DNA from: Devosia sp. SL43
GTDB taxonomy: Bacteria; Pseudomonadota; Alphaproteobacteria; Rhizobiales; Devosiaceae
Assembly (NCBI RefSeq): GCF_021729885.1
Contig: NZ_CP063401.1
Coordinates: forward strand, 2,906,501 to 2,970,500
Length of the DNA: 64,000 bases
Reading direction: 5' to 3'
Position numbers and translations under genes: made by a program. Under the pieces are notes generated by a model. That model did no database searches. It was given only the letters and a program-made list of their open reading frames with translations, and had not been told where the DNA came from. Shown in pieces: positions 52,120 to 61,390 of this stretch; position 1 is the first letter of the stretch, and the number at the start of each line of letters is the position of its first letter.

Positions 52120-52650
52120 ATGATCCGCCCCATTGCCGCGCTTGCCTTCATCGCCCTCGGTCTCGGTGCCGCCACCGCGCAGGACGCTCTCCCCGCCCAG
52201 CCGGCAACGCCCGAGGTCGTGGTCGATCCGACCGCCACCATCGACAACACCCCCAAGCAGGCCAATCTGCTGACCGGCCTCTACGCCACCAAGGCGGTGA
52301 TCGAGATTTGTGCCGTCCCCGTCGAAGCCAACATCCTCGCCGGCATCGCCGCCGACCAGGCCCGCCTGGAGGCCAGTCTCGCCATGGACCCCGCCACGGC
52401 CGAAAAGGCGTATAGCCAGGTCAAGGCCGACGTTGAAAAAACCACCCCCGACTGCGCCGAAGGCAGCCCCGACCGCATCAGCGTCGACGCCGTGACAGCG
52501 ATCTATTCAGCCCAGGCCGCCGCCAGCCCCAACGGCGGCGCCACCCCCGCCGCCCCGGCACCCACGGCAACTCCCGCAACCCCGGCCACGCCCGCCGATC
52601 CGGCAGCGCCTGCCGCTGTTCCCGCCGAACCGGCAACGTCGGCGCAATAG
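52120..52650 (+). CDS. Secreted Ala/Pro-rich protein of unknown function
   Basis: 176 residues. Signal peptide MIRPIAALAFIALGLGAATA. A central helical segment (LLTGLYATKAVIEICAVPVEANIL, then AEKAYSQVKADVEKTTPDCAEG) contains two cysteines that may pair. The last 45 residues are a low-complexity Ala-Pro-Thr tail (AAPAPTATPATPATPADPAA) that may span peptidoglycan or be disordered. No family recognised. Confidence 0.75.
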   Translation: MIRPIAALAFIALGLGAATAQDALPAQPATPEVVVDPTATIDNTPKQANLLTGLYATKAVIEICAVPVEANILAGIAADQARLEASLAMDPATAEKAYSQVKADVEKTTPDCAEGSPDRISVDAVTAIYSAQAAASPNGGATPAAPAPTATPATPATPADPAAPAAVPAEPATSAQ

Positions 52651-52720
52651 CAGCTAAATTGCGCTAAGCCACAGGTTTTGCTAGAACCCGGCCGCACCAG
52701 ACGTTTGGGACGCACTAGAC

Positions 52721-52747
52721 ATGGATACCGCCAAGTCAGACCGCTAG
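52721..52747 (+). CDS. Putative attenuator leader peptide MDTAKSDR upstream of the CmlA/FloR-like exporter
   Basis: Eight-codon ORF (ATG 52721, TAG 52745-52747) encoding MDTAKSDR. The known chloramphenicol-stalled leader of cmlA is MSTSKNADK; the pattern M-x-T-x-K-x-(x)-D-basic is shared. The stop codon is followed at once by the hairpin at 52748. Recognised by comparison from memory and by position, 107 bases before the exporter start. Upstream SD is weak (GGGA at 11 bases). Confidence 0.65.
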   Translation: MDTAKSDR

Positions 52748-52777
52748 GCCGCAACAACCTCCCTTTGTTGTTGCGGC
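52748..52777 (+). promoter_or_regulatory. Attenuator hairpin after the leader peptide
   Basis: Perfect 11-base stem GCCGCAACAAC (52748-52758) and GTTGTTGCGGC (52767-52777) with an 8-base pyrimidine-rich loop. It starts at the base after the leader stop. A ribosome stalled on the leader would cover the left arm and stop the hairpin forming. Only a weak T-rich tract (GTTCTGTC) follows, so it could act as a transcription attenuator or block translation downstream. Confidence 0.65.
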
Positions 52778-52854
52778 GTTCTGTCGACCCAAATCCCAGC
52801 CCAGGCTGATGCGCAGACGCCGCCCGATGATCTCATTTGAGCGGATGCACTCTC

Positions 52855-54036
52855 ATGCCTAAACCAAACCCTGTCTGGGCCTATTCCATTCCGGCAGCTT
52901 TGCTGCTGATGGCCCCTTTCGATATTCTCGCCTCGCTGGCCATGGATATCTACCTGCCAATCGTCCCGTCCATGCCGGCCATGTTGGGCACCAGTCCCGA
53001 CCTCGTGCAGCTGACGCTTACCGTCTATATGATCACGCTCGGCGTCGGCCAGATCGTCTTCGGCCCGCTATCCGACCGCATTGGCCGTCGGTCCGTGCTG
53101 CTGGGTGGAGCTGCACTCTATGCAGCAGCGTCGTTCGCGCTGGCGATGATTTCGGCTCCATTTCCCTTCCTGCTCTGCCGCTTTCTGCAGGCGGCAGGCG
53201 CGGCAGCGGTTCTCGTTTCGACCTTCGCCACGGTCCGCGACGTCTATGCCGATCGTCCGGAAGGCTCGGTAATCTACAGCTTGCTCGGCGCCATGCTATC
53301 CTTTGTTCCCGCCTTGGGGCCGATCGCCGGTGCGCTCATTGCCGACAACCTCGGCTGGCGCACGATCTTCGTTGTGCTCGGCGGACTCGCAGTTGTCGCT
53401 GGATTCAACGCTGGCTGGCGCTGGCCCGAAACACGACCAGAGGGCACTGAACGGCGCCTCTCCTGGACGCCGATGCTTCGCAGCCCAGCGTTCTGGACCT
53501 ATACACTCGGATTTAGCGCCGCGATGGGGACGTTCTTTGTCTTCTTCTCCACCGCGCCGCGTATCCTGATCGATGGCGCGGGCTTCTCCGAACTGGGGTT
53601 CAGTCTGGCCTTTTCCACCGCAGCGCTGGCCATGATCATCACCACCCGCTTCGCCAGGAGCTTCGTTGCCCGCTGGGGCATTCCCGGCAGCCTCCGGCGT
53701 GGCATGCTGACCCTGCTGGTCGGCGCAGTGCTGGCCGCGCTCGGCGATCGCTTCGATGTGCCGCCCTTCGTCGGTTTCATTATGCCGATGTGGGTTATGG
53801 CCATAGGCATCGTGTTTGCCAGTGCCGTCACCGCCAATGGCGCGCTGGCCGCCTTCGCTGATCGGGCAGGGACGGCGGTGGCCTTGTACTTCTGCGTGCA
53901 GAGCCTGTTCGTCGGCATTGTCGGCACCGCTATGGTCGTCCTGCTGCCCGGCGACACTGCCTGGCCGCTGGTGGCCTATGCCGCCGGCATGGCGATTGTC
54001 GTGTTGTTGGCGCTTTCCCTGCTTGATCGGCGTTGA
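52855..54036 (+). CDS. MFS exporter of the CmlA/FloR family (phenicol efflux-like)
   Basis: 393 residues, twelve membrane helices. It shares long stretches with CmlA/FloR drug exporters: LLMAPFDILASLAMDIYLP, LSDRIGRRSVLLGG, STFATVRDVYADRPEG, FVPALGPIAGALI, GTFFVFFSTAPRILI and VTANGALAAF. FloR/CmlA expel chloramphenicol or florfenicol by proton antiport. Start chosen at ATG 52855; the TTG at 52837 adds six residues. Base composition matches the chromosome and no integron or IS is near, so this looks like a native gene. A leader peptide and hairpin upstream suggest inducible expression. Confidence 0.92.
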   Translation: MPKPNPVWAYSIPAALLLMAPFDILASLAMDIYLPIVPSMPAMLGTSPDLVQLTLTVYMITLGVGQIVFGPLSDRIGRRSVLLGGAALYAAASFALAMISAPFPFLLCRFLQAAGAAAVLVSTFATVRDVYADRPEGSVIYSLLGAMLSFVPALGPIAGALIADNLGWRTIFVVLGGLAVVAGFNAGWRWPETRPEGTERRLSWTPMLRSPAFWTYTLGFSAAMGTFFVFFSTAPRILIDGAGFSELGFSLAFSTAALAMIITTRFARSFVARWGIPGSLRRGMLTLLVGAVLAALGDRFDVPPFVGFIMPMWVMAIGIVFASAVTANGALAAFADRAGTAVALYFCVQSLFVGIVGTAMVVLLPGDTAWPLVAYAAGMAIVVLLALSLLDRR

Positions 54037-54070
54037 CCCTTAAGGTTGGGGCGGCATTGCCGCCCCGACA

Positions 54071-54967
54071 TCACTCACATATCCGCGCCGTACAGCTCTG
54101 CCCGTGGCACCCCAGGTCCAGATGCAGGTGGTCCTCATGCTCGGCATTGGCTTCCGGCCCCAGCACCGTCATGAAATCCCCGCAGGCGGCGTCATGCGCC
54201 AGCCGCAGCAGGCGACCCTCGGGCGCCGCCGCCGGCAGCCAGTTCGCCTCGACGGCAATGCTCCGCCCGTCCGCCAGCGTGAAGCCGGTGACGTCAATCG
54301 CATTGGCAAAGCCATGCTCGGATGTGCGCCCGGCCTCGCCGCCAACCACGGGCCGGCACATATAGCTTGTGCCCGTATCGATCGACGCCAATTCGCTCTC
54401 CAGCATTGCCCCGGCATAGCCGTCCACCGTTTCGGCCCAGCCCGGCATGGCGCTCGCTATCTGGCAATTGGTGGTCACCGGGCTCGATAGCGGCACCATC
54501 CGCCCGCGCACCAGCACTGCCGTCACCACCAGCGGCGATTGCTCCCCGCACATCCCCTCGCTGAGCGGTGGCGCCATCTCCGCCTCCACCAGCCCCTGCA
54601 TCACCGCCGGACACGCCACCTGATACACCCGCTCCGGCTCCGGCTCAGGCTCGGGCACAGCCACCGGCTCGGCCTCGACCTCAGCCTCAGGCTGAACCTC
54701 AACCTCCGGCTCAGGTTCCGCCTCAACAGCCGGAGCCTCCGGCGCCTGCACCACAGGCACATCCGGCAGGCTCGGCGGGCGTGGCCTTGGCACTGGCGGT
54801 GGATCGGCGACAGGCGCCACCGGCGGGGCTGGTCGCGTCGGCGCCTGTGCGGGCGGCGCGGTCAGTTCATCCACAAAATCCTGGATCGGCCCCAGAATAT
54901 CCTGCGCCATAGCAGGCGTGGCGAGGAGCAGCGGCAGGGCGATGGTCAGTCGGGTGAGCATGTTCAT
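54071..54967 (-). CDS. Extensin-like C-terminal domain protein (secreted LAS-type fold)
   Basis: 298 residues. Signal peptide [21 protein letters not shown]. Residues about 35-125 are a Pro/Glu/Val-rich spacer ([15 protein letters not shown], then [19 protein letters not shown]). The C-terminal domain has [14 protein letters not shown] and [13 protein letters not shown], the metal-binding His/Asp/His layout shared with D-Ala-D-Ala carboxypeptidases of the M15 type, with four or more cysteines. Likely acts on peptidoglycan; the family's activity is not well established. Confidence 0.88.
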   Translation of the reverse strand: MNMLTRLTIALPLLLATPAMAQDILGPIQDFVDELTAPPAQAPTRPAPPVAPVADPPPVPRPRPPSLPDVPVVQAPEAPAVEAEPEPEVEVQPEAEVEAEPVAVPEPEPEPERVYQVACPAVMQGLVEAEMAPPLSEGMCGEQSPLVVTAVLVRGRMVPLSSPVTTNCQIASAMPGWAETVDGYAGAMLESELASIDTGTSYMCRPVVGGEAGRTSEHGFANAIDVTGFTLADGRSIAVEANWLPAAAPEGRLLRLAHDAACGDFMTVLGPEANAEHEDHLHLDLGCHGQSCTARICE

Positions 54968-55069
54968 CTCCCCCTAACGCACGAGCCATGCAAAAGGCAC
55001 CGCATTCGCGCCGTTAACATGCCGGAAACCATCTTTGCGCCCCGTCCCCGTTCTGCTATCAGCGCCCTC

Positions 55070-56875
55070 ATGACAACGCCGCTTTCCCACATCCGCAATT
55101 TTTCCATCGTCGCCCATATCGACCATGGCAAATCCACCCTGGCCGATCGCCTGATCCAGACCACGGGGGGCCTGGATTCCCGCGAGATGAAGGAGCAGGT
55201 GCTGGACTCGATGGATATCGAGCGCGAGCGCGGCATCACCATCAAGGCCCAGACCGTCCGGCTGACCTACAAGGCGCTCAACGGCGAGACCTATATCCTC
55301 AATCTCATCGACACGCCCGGCCACGTCGACTTCGCCTACGAAGTCTCCCGCTCCATGGCTGCCGTCGAAGGCTCCCTGCTGGTCGTCGATGCCTCCCAGG
55401 GTGTCGAGGCGCAGACGCTGGCCAATGTCTATCACGCCCTCGATGCCGGCCACGAAATCGTCCCCGTGCTCAACAAGGTCGATCTGCCCGCCGCCGACAT
55501 TCCGCGCGTCAAGCAGCAGATCGAGGACGTCATCGGCATCGACGCCAGCGAAGCCCTCGAAATCTCGGCGAAATCAGGCTTCGGCATCGACACCGTGCTC
55601 GAAGCCATCGTCCACCGTCTGCCCGCCCCCAAGGGCGATATCGATGCCCCGCTCAAGGCGCTGCTGGTCGATAGCTGGTACGATACCTATCTGGGCGTCG
55701 TGGTGCTGGTGCGCATTGTCGATGGCGTGATGAAGAAGGGCCAGCGCATCCGCATGATGGCCTCGGGCGCCGTCTATGAGCTCGATCGGGTCGCGGTCAA
55801 CACGCCCAAGCTGGTCGAGGTCAAGGAGCTGACCCCGGGCGAACTGGGCGTCTTCACCGCCTCGATCAAGGAAGTCGCCGAAACCAATGTCGGCGATACC
55901 ATCACCGATGATCGCAAGCCCACCGCCCAGGCTTTGCCCGATTTCCGCCCGGCCCAGCCGGTGGTATTCTGCGGCCTCTTCCCCGTCGATGCGTCCGACT
56001 TCGACGAGCTGCGCGCCGCCATGGGCAAGCTGCGCCTCAACGATGCCAGCTTCAGCTTCGAGATGGAAACGTCAGCCGCCCTCGGCTTCGGCTTCCGCTG
56101 CGGCTTCCTGGGCCTCTTGCATCTCGAAATCATCCAGGAGCGCCTCTCCCGCGAGTTCGATCTCGATCTGATCGCGACGGCGCCATCGGTGGTCTACGAA
56201 GTCGTCATGCGCGACGGCACGACCATCATGCTGCACAATCCGGCCGATCTGCCCGATGTGATGCAGATCGAGGAAATCCGCGAGCCCTGGATCAAGGCGA
56301 CCATCCTCACCCCCGACGAATATCTCGGCGCCATCCTCAAGCTCTGCCAGGATCGCCGCGGCATCCAGCGCAACCTGAGCTATGTCGGCAACCGCGCCAT
56401 GGTGGAATACGATCTGCCGCTCAATGAAGTGGTGTTCGATTTCTACGATCGCCTGAAGAGCATTTCCAAGGGCTATGCCAGCTTCGACTATACCCTGGCC
56501 GATCACCGCACCGGCGACCTGGTCAAGCTGACAATCCTGGTCAATGCCGAACCCGTCGACGCCCTCTCCATGCTGGTGCATCGCACTGTCGCCGAAAGCC
56601 GCGGCCGCATCATGTGCGAAAAGCTCAAGGAGCTGATCCCGCCGCATCTGTTCGTCATCCCGATCCAGGCCGCCATCGGCGGCAAGATCATCGCCCGCGA
56701 AACCGTCCGCGCCATGCGCAAGGACGTGACCGCCAAGTGCTATGGCGGCGACGCGACGCGCAAGCGCAAGCTGCTCGACAAGCAGAAAAAGGGCAAAGCC
56801 AAGATGCGCCAGTATGGCAGCGTGAACATCCCGCAGGAGGCGTTCATCAAGGCGCTGAAGATGGGGGATGACTGA
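55070..56875 (+). CDS. lepA: Elongation factor 4 (LepA)
   Basis: 601 residues from [20 protein letters not shown]; the in-frame extension to 54539 only shadows the previous gene. GTPase motifs G1 [10 protein letters not shown]3 DTPGHVDF, G4 NKVDLP, then the domain II-V order of EF-G without domain IV and the LepA C-terminal domain ([20 protein letters not shown]). It back-translocates or helps assemble ribosomes under stress. Normal length. Its stop is 36 bases from the low-GC NACHT gene. Confidence 0.97.
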   Translation: MTTPLSHIRNFSIVAHIDHGKSTLADRLIQTTGGLDSREMKEQVLDSMDIERERGITIKAQTVRLTYKALNGETYILNLIDTPGHVDFAYEVSRSMAAVEGSLLVVDASQGVEAQTLANVYHALDAGHEIVPVLNKVDLPAADIPRVKQQIEDVIGIDASEALEISAKSGFGIDTVLEAIVHRLPAPKGDIDAPLKALLVDSWYDTYLGVVVLVRIVDGVMKKGQRIRMMASGAVYELDRVAVNTPKLVEVKELTPGELGVFTASIKEVAETNVGDTITDDRKPTAQALPDFRPAQPVVFCGLFPVDASDFDELRAAMGKLRLNDASFSFEMETSAALGFGFRCGFLGLLHLEIIQERLSREFDLDLIATAPSVVYEVVMRDGTTIMLHNPADLPDVMQIEEIREPWIKATILTPDEYLGAILKLCQDRRGIQRNLSYVGNRAMVEYDLPLNEVVFDFYDRLKSISKGYASFDYTLADHRTGDLVKLTILVNAEPVDALSMLVHRTVAESRGRIMCEKLKELIPPHLFVIPIQAAIGGKIIARETVRAMRKDVTAKCYGGDATRKRKLLDKQKKGKAKMRQYGSVNIPQEAFIKALKMGDD

Positions 56876-56911
56876 GCGATACGCCACGAACCATCGCTTC
56901 GGATATTCCGG

Positions 56912-59900
56912 TTAAAGTTGGGCGACTACAAGTATTCCGGCCTCTATCCTTACAGTCAGACCTCTGCGGGGCGAGACCTCATCTAGCCAAAACAGGATAT
57001 CTCCCCGAAGAGAGCTATCTATACTGTTGTTGAATAGCGCTACAGCTTTCTCAAGGAAGGCACTGCCTTCAATTTGATCAAGAGTCGCTATCACACTGTG
57101 AGTTGGAAGGCCGTTTGACTTGTGCATGACCGACCATAATCGGTCTGTATTTCTGTATAATGGATTCTTCTCTATTAACCAGAGTACACTAGCAAACCAA
57201 GAATTCCATTCTTCTGTTTCGATAGCGGAAGTTTCTTGCAGGTATTCGTCGAAAAGACGAACGGCAGACTTTATGAACTTACTTGAGTTCATATCTGCTG
57301 CCATCGCAACTAGAGGTCGTAGCTTGTCTGGTGGAAGATTTGCGTTGTCCAAGATACTTTGAATCCAGCTGACAACCGATACGCACAGGGGATCGTCCGC
57401 ATTTGTGGTAACAAATGGGCCGCTCAGCAAAAAATCTCTTTGGGGGTGCACCGCAACGTGTCCAGCTCGCCGAGCGAGATCTTCAACTATCTCTATCTGT
57501 TGCTGTATCGGTAAATCTCTCTCTCTAACTATTTCTACCCACAAAATCAAAAGACTATTAGAGACGGTTCCCGCCAGCCGCCAAATAATGCTGTCAACTA
57601 GCGATTTTCCGTCAACGACATTAAGTAGACCAGAGATGGCATCCGCCTTGTCCGCTTGCTTCGCCCCCATTAGAATTCCGCAGAACAGCAGCTTTCGTTC
57701 GGCAGATACGTCAGGGTCATTCGATGCGTTGGCAATCACCTCCAGCAGACGAATACCGGCAGTTGAGCCGGGGCGCGCCGTGGCAAGGAAGCACGACAAT
57801 AGGCGTTCACTTTCGGAGTGTTCCCGGCATGCGGCGGCAAATTCTTCTTGCCACCAGGATGCGGCAAGCAAATCATTTGAGAAGTCGGTGCCAAAGCCGA
57901 ATCTTGAGGCGCTCATCGCCTCTAGGATGATTTTGCGGCCGTTCTTCTCTTCCTGCTTTGACAAACAGATTACCGCCGCCGCGCGGACCGGCAGGGGATA
58001 CCTTTCGTCACCTAATATCTCGTCCCAAGGCAAACTAGGCATGTCTTCTAGAGATCGAAGGAGCTTGGCTAGCACGCTTGCTTCTAGGGAGTTGTCCGAC
58101 TCTGACAAGGCGCGGCTCAACAGCAAATCGGCCGCAGGCGAGCCAGCGTTGCGTATAGCCTCACTCCATCCTTCGTGCCACAATTCCCTTATGTCGGGTC
58201 CGCTAAGCAGCACGCTCAAACACTTGACCGTCAACTCCCCATCTGCAGCAATCCGCAATACTTCGGGTCGCTCTTCTAAGAACCCTCTAGGTTGGCACAT
58301 CGCCTCTCGTATGGCGTCATTTGGCGGGCGAGCGAACCCGTCCGCAATGACTCGACCAATGGCTTGCCGCACCGAGTACGTTCCAGCGCCCCATGAGGCA
58401 GCGAGCTTGCACGCCACCTTTTCGCGCAGCTCAAAGTTCACTTGAGCGCCGTTCGCTATAACTCGACCAACTATCCTGAGTGTTGTTCGAAAATAATCAT
58501 CCGGCTCATCGAGTTGCCTCTCCACCAAATCTTCAACAGAATCAATTCGTTCAAGGGCAAACTGTAGCGCCTGAGCCCAGGGCCGCCTTGCGGCCTTCCT
58601 AAACCATTCACCCGCACCATCAAGACTCTGCGATGCGAGCGCGCAACCTGCCAAATACTCAGCCACAGTGGCAATGTCGAAGTGAATGCGCGATCCTCTC
58701 CTCTTAACGAGGCCGCATCGCAGTAATTCGTCGATGCCGATATCTCCCTCGGCCCCCACAGCGCCAGCCGCGTTGCTTCGCACGACATTTTCGTCGATCG
58801 ACAGCTCCGAGCGCCGAAGGGCCAGCATTGCCATCGACTCGGCCGCTCGCCTTAGAATGGTCACTGAAAGGCCGGGTGGCTTGGTCCTCTTGTGCCTTTG
58901 TGGCGCCAGTAGATTTCCAAGATATCGCTCGATTAGCTCCGACCGGCTCCTTGGAAGTACGCCAGACTTTGGGAGCGTACCAACCAGCATCGCGAGAAAC
59001 AAAGGTATCCGACAGATACTCCGGAGATCGGGATTCTTGAAAATAGATGATTGAAGTTTGTCGCTGTTTTCAATGTTTCTCTTTTGCAGGTAATTCCGGA
59101 GACCTTCCTTGACTTTTTCGTCCGAGAAACGGAGAACAGAAAGACGCGTAAAGCCATGCGGTATCGCAATCAAAGAACTATTTCTAGCCGCCAATATTAT
59201 GGGCAGCGACGCATGCCGGCCGGAAACTCGCGAAACTAAATCCATGACTCGGATACGGGCAACATCATCAACCTCATCCAACCCATCCAGAAACAGAACT
59301 GCCCGCTCGGAATTTATCACCGCCGCCCAGTCGATTGTGACTCCATACTGTTTGTTCACAGCGCCTAGACCGTATTCTTCTAGGGTTGGCCATGATTGCA
59401 ATTCGTCGGCCGTAGTGAAAATAGGAACGTAAGGTGTTTCTGCGATTATCCGAGTGCACAGCGCGCGAAGAATGGTCGTTTTTCCAAAACCTGCGCCCGC
59501 TTCCAATATTATCCGTCCATTATTCAGCGCTGGAAAGCGGCTAATATCTGCCGCCTCGGAGCCTGCCGATATGTCGTAGTGCCGGAACCGGTGGTCTTCT
59601 TGTTCGAAATCACTCTCGTCCGACTTGAAGTTACTGACCTCAGGCCAAACAAAAAGATCAACTTCCGGCCCTTGCAGGTCTGCCCCCGGAACGGATAGCT
59701 CACGCACCTGCGTGGCAAGCGCGCCTAAGTAATGTTCCAGACCGTCGCTAGTTGAACCATAGATTCGTACGTCATATTTGCTTCGCAACACCTCAAGAAG
59801 TTGGAAGGCGGTAAATGTTGCGCGCCCTCGTGCGGCGAGGGCGCTCTCGTCACGTAGTAACGAAAGGAGTTGTAACTTTCCGACGGACGATTCGGGCACC

Positions 59901-60442
59901 CAGTCGCGAACTCCAATAGTTTCGATGTTGCGAGTAGTTTCGAACTCAATCGCGACGCTGTTTAGCGTCGGCCAGCATTCGGCGAGGTTGCAACCCAAGG
60001 CGTCCGAAACCTTGCCGATTATTGCAAGCTGGACCTGAGAGAGCGCCTCGACCCACTCCACCCCGTCATTCTTACCACGCGATCTAGCACAGGCCTCCCT
60101 AAGGGCATCCAACTCCGCGCTGTAGGTACCGACGATAATGCTACAACGAGCCGTTCGACTTGCTGCTCGTTGCTTCAGAACGGACTGCCACAATGATCTC
60201 CACACTTCGCCGGATGTGGCCAAGGCTTCCTTTGCTTGAATGTGGAGCCGAGTTCCGTCGGCGTACTCCACTACGATATCATCCACCGGGTCGGGAGCTT
60301 CGACACGAATAGAAGCAATCTTTGCTTCGCCCGGAATTGTCCTCAGGTCTAGCATGCGGCCCAGATACAATGCCGCCAGACTATTCTGATACCTAATTCC
60401 GGATTGAGTAGTTGGCCCACCTGCTTCCGGCATGAAACGCAT
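56912..60442 (-). CDS. DUF4297/Cap4-like nuclease-NACHT ATPase with helical-repeat C-terminus (candidate antiphage NLR-like protein)
   Basis: 1176 residues (second ATG at 60433 possible; AAGGAG upstream). Residues 8-31 GGPTTQSGIRYQNSLAALYL and then E48, D54-D55 (DDIVVEY) and Q69-A-K71 (HIQAKEAL) give the E-x-DD-x-QxK core of a PD-(D/E)xK nuclease, as in DUF4297/Cap4 proteins. A NACHT module follows: Walker A EAGAGFGKTT (316-323), Walker B AVLFLDGLDEVDD (381-393), sensor Arg in IILAARNSS. From about 520 to the end it is rich in helices of HEAT/ARM type. The GC content is visibly lower than in lepA or the right-hand neighbour, which suggests acquisition. No partner gene is adjacent; it looks self-contained. 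Confidence 0.85.
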   Translation of the reverse strand: MRFMPEAGGPTTQSGIRYQNSLAALYLGRMLDLRTIPGEAKIASIRVEAPDPVDDIVVEYADGTRLHIQAKEALATSGEVWRSLWQSVLKQRAASRTARCSIIVGTYSAELDALREACARSRGKNDGVEWVEALSQVQLAIIGKVSDALGCNLAECWPTLNSVAIEFETTRNIETIGVRDWVPESSVGKLQLLSLLRDESALAARGRATFTAFQLLEVLRSKYDVRIYGSTSDGLEHYLGALATQVRELSVPGADLQGPEVDLFVWPEVSNFKSDESDFEQEDHRFRHYDISAGSEAADISRFPALNNGRIILEAGAGFGKTTILRALCTRIIAETPYVPIFTTADELQSWPTLEEYGLGAVNKQYGVTIDWAAVINSERAVLFLDGLDEVDDVARIRVMDLVSRVSGRHASLPIILAARNSSLIAIPHGFTRLSVLRFSDEKVKEGLRNYLQKRNIENSDKLQSSIFKNPDLRSICRIPLFLAMLVGTLPKSGVLPRSRSELIERYLGNLLAPQRHKRTKPPGLSVTILRRAAESMAMLALRRSELSIDENVVRSNAAGAVGAEGDIGIDELLRCGLVKRRGSRIHFDIATVAEYLAGCALASQSLDGAGEWFRKAARRPWAQALQFALERIDSVEDLVERQLDEPDDYFRTTLRIVGRVIANGAQVNFELREKVACKLAASWGAGTYSVRQAIGRVIADGFARPPNDAIREAMCQPRGFLEERPEVLRIAADGELTVKCLSVLLSGPDIRELWHEGWSEAIRNAGSPAADLLLSRALSESDNSLEASVLAKLLRSLEDMPSLPWDEILGDERYPLPVRAAAVICLSKQEEKNGRKIILEAMSASRFGFGTDFSNDLLAASWWQEEFAAACREHSESERLLSCFLATARPGSTAGIRLLEVIANASNDPDVSAERKLLFCGILMGAKQADKADAISGLLNVVDGKSLVDSIIWRLAGTVSNSLLILWVEIVRERDLPIQQQIEIVEDLARRAGHVAVHPQRDFLLSGPFVTTNADDPLCVSVVSWIQSILDNANLPPDKLRPLVAMAADMNSSKFIKSAVRLFDEYLQETSAIETEEWNSWFASVLWLIEKNPLYRNTDRLWSVMHKSNGLPTHSVIATLDQIEGSAFLEKAVALFNNSIDSSLRGDILFWLDEVSPRRGLTVRIEAGILVVAQL

Positions 60443-60566
60443 TCTCCTTTGCCGGGCAGATCATCCTAATTGACTGCGACACTCAAGTCAGGATGTTAAG
60501 TAATCCCCGCCCCTCCACCCCGCCTTACCCTCTCCTCTCCGGCATCGTGCCAAGAGAGGAGTTTTC

Positions 60567-61184
60567 ATGTCCCCACACACCACCCAGCCGTCCTTCGGGC
60601 CCGGCCCTCAGGACCAGCTTGCGCCGCAAGCTGCGCCCGATCCCAGCCCGGGCCACACCACGCTTGCCCTGGCCGAACGCCACGAGGCGCTCTGGCTGAG
60701 CCTGAGTGCCCTGCATAAAGACATCGTCGCCCTCGGCGCCAAAAAGCCCGGCGCCCCCGTTTCCGAGCCGGTGCGCATCGCGGCCGAAGGCCTGCTCAGC
60801 GATTGCGCCGCCTTCACCCGCAAGCGCAACGAGCGCCTGCCGGTCGCTGCCGCCGACCTCGGCGGGCTCGCCGTGCAACTGGGCCAGGCCCTGGCCGGGC
60901 TCGAGACCTGGGAGAGCCACCACACCAGCTGGGACGCGCGCTTCGACTGCCGCATTTGGTCGCTCCATCGCGGCTACCGGCCGATCCTGCGCCTCAACCC
61001 GCCCGCCGCAGCGCTCAAATTCCAGCCGAGCAATATGGACGAGCTGCGCAACAAGCTCGCCATCCGCATCAGCCAGAGAAATCGCGGCATCTATCGCGAG
61101 GGTTTCGCCGCCGGCCTCGCCGCCGCGCGGGCGGGTGGGGCCGAGGACGGCGGAGCGCCAATACTTGGTCTCCACCGATCCTGA
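60567..61184 (+). CDS. Unknown cytoplasmic protein
   Basis: 205 residues with SD AGAGGAG. N-terminal Pro/Gln-rich stretch (FGPGPQDQLAPQAAPDPSPG), then helices (LALAERHEALWLSLSALHKDIVAL), DLGGLAVQLGQALAGLETWE, and a C-terminal KLAIRISQRNRGIYREGFAAG LAAARAGG tail. No signal peptide, membrane helix or known motif. It has normal high GC and lies 125 bases from the NACHT gene, divergent from it. Its end touches a cluster of dispersed repeats. No sign that it works with the NACHT protein. Confidence 0.65.
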   Translation: MSPHTTQPSFGPGPQDQLAPQAAPDPSPGHTTLALAERHEALWLSLSALHKDIVALGAKKPGAPVSEPVRIAAEGLLSDCAAFTRKRNERLPVAAADLGGLAVQLGQALAGLETWESHHTSWDARFDCRIWSLHRGYRPILRLNPPAAALKFQPSNMDELRNKLAIRISQRNRGIYREGFAAGLAAARAGGAEDGGAPILGLHRS

Positions 61185-61194
61185 CCCTACCCCC

Positions 61195-61299
61195 GATGTC
61201 ATTCCGGCGAAGGCCGGAATCCATGTCCGTGGTTTTCCGCCTACATCCAGCATACGGGTAGCTCGCCGCATGGATCCCGGCCTGCGCCGGGATGACATC
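61195..61299. repeat. Dispersed inverted repeat (GATGTCATTCCGGC type)
   Basis: Left arm GATGTCATTCCGGCGAAGGC and right arm ending GCGCCGGGATGACATC form a long, nearly perfect hairpin with a middle part including GGAATCCATG / CATGGATCCC. Elements with such arms are widespread in alphaproteobacterial intergenic regions. Non-coding. Directly followed by the 45-base G/C repeat. Confidence 0.8.
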
Positions 61300-61313
61300 G
61301 GGTTTGGGGGCCC

Positions 61314-61358
61314 ACCCCCTCCCTTGATCCCTCCCCACAAGGGGGAGGGTGTCGACTG
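61314..61358. repeat. 45-base GC-rich repeat, inverted copy of 10902-10946
   Basis: Identical over 45 bases to the reverse complement of 10902-10946 (core CCCTCCCCACAAGGGGGAGG). Flanks differ. Together with the neighbouring GATGTCATTCC repeat it fills the gap between the unknown gene and the possible structured RNA. Confidence 0.8.
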
Positions 61359-61390
61359 GGGGCTCAGTTATCCATCTTATCCCCACCCCC

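Noticed and set aside
52837-54036. FloR/CmlA-like gene as a recently acquired resistance gene
   Set aside because: Base composition matches the chromosome and there is no integron, IS or plasmid feature nearby; better read as a native gene.
54539-55069. N-terminal extension of LepA
   Set aside because: Antisense to the extensin-like gene and low complexity; LepA homologues start at the ATG at 55070.
57405-58445. 346-codon + strand frame inside the NACHT gene
   Set aside because: Shadow of the large reverse-strand gene; no SD, Ser/Arg-rich with no recognisable fold.
56912-60442. Treating the NACHT gene as part of a multigene defence island
   Set aside because: Neighbours are lepA and an unknown high-GC gene; no CD-NTase, restriction, toxin-antitoxin or integrase gene is present in the window.
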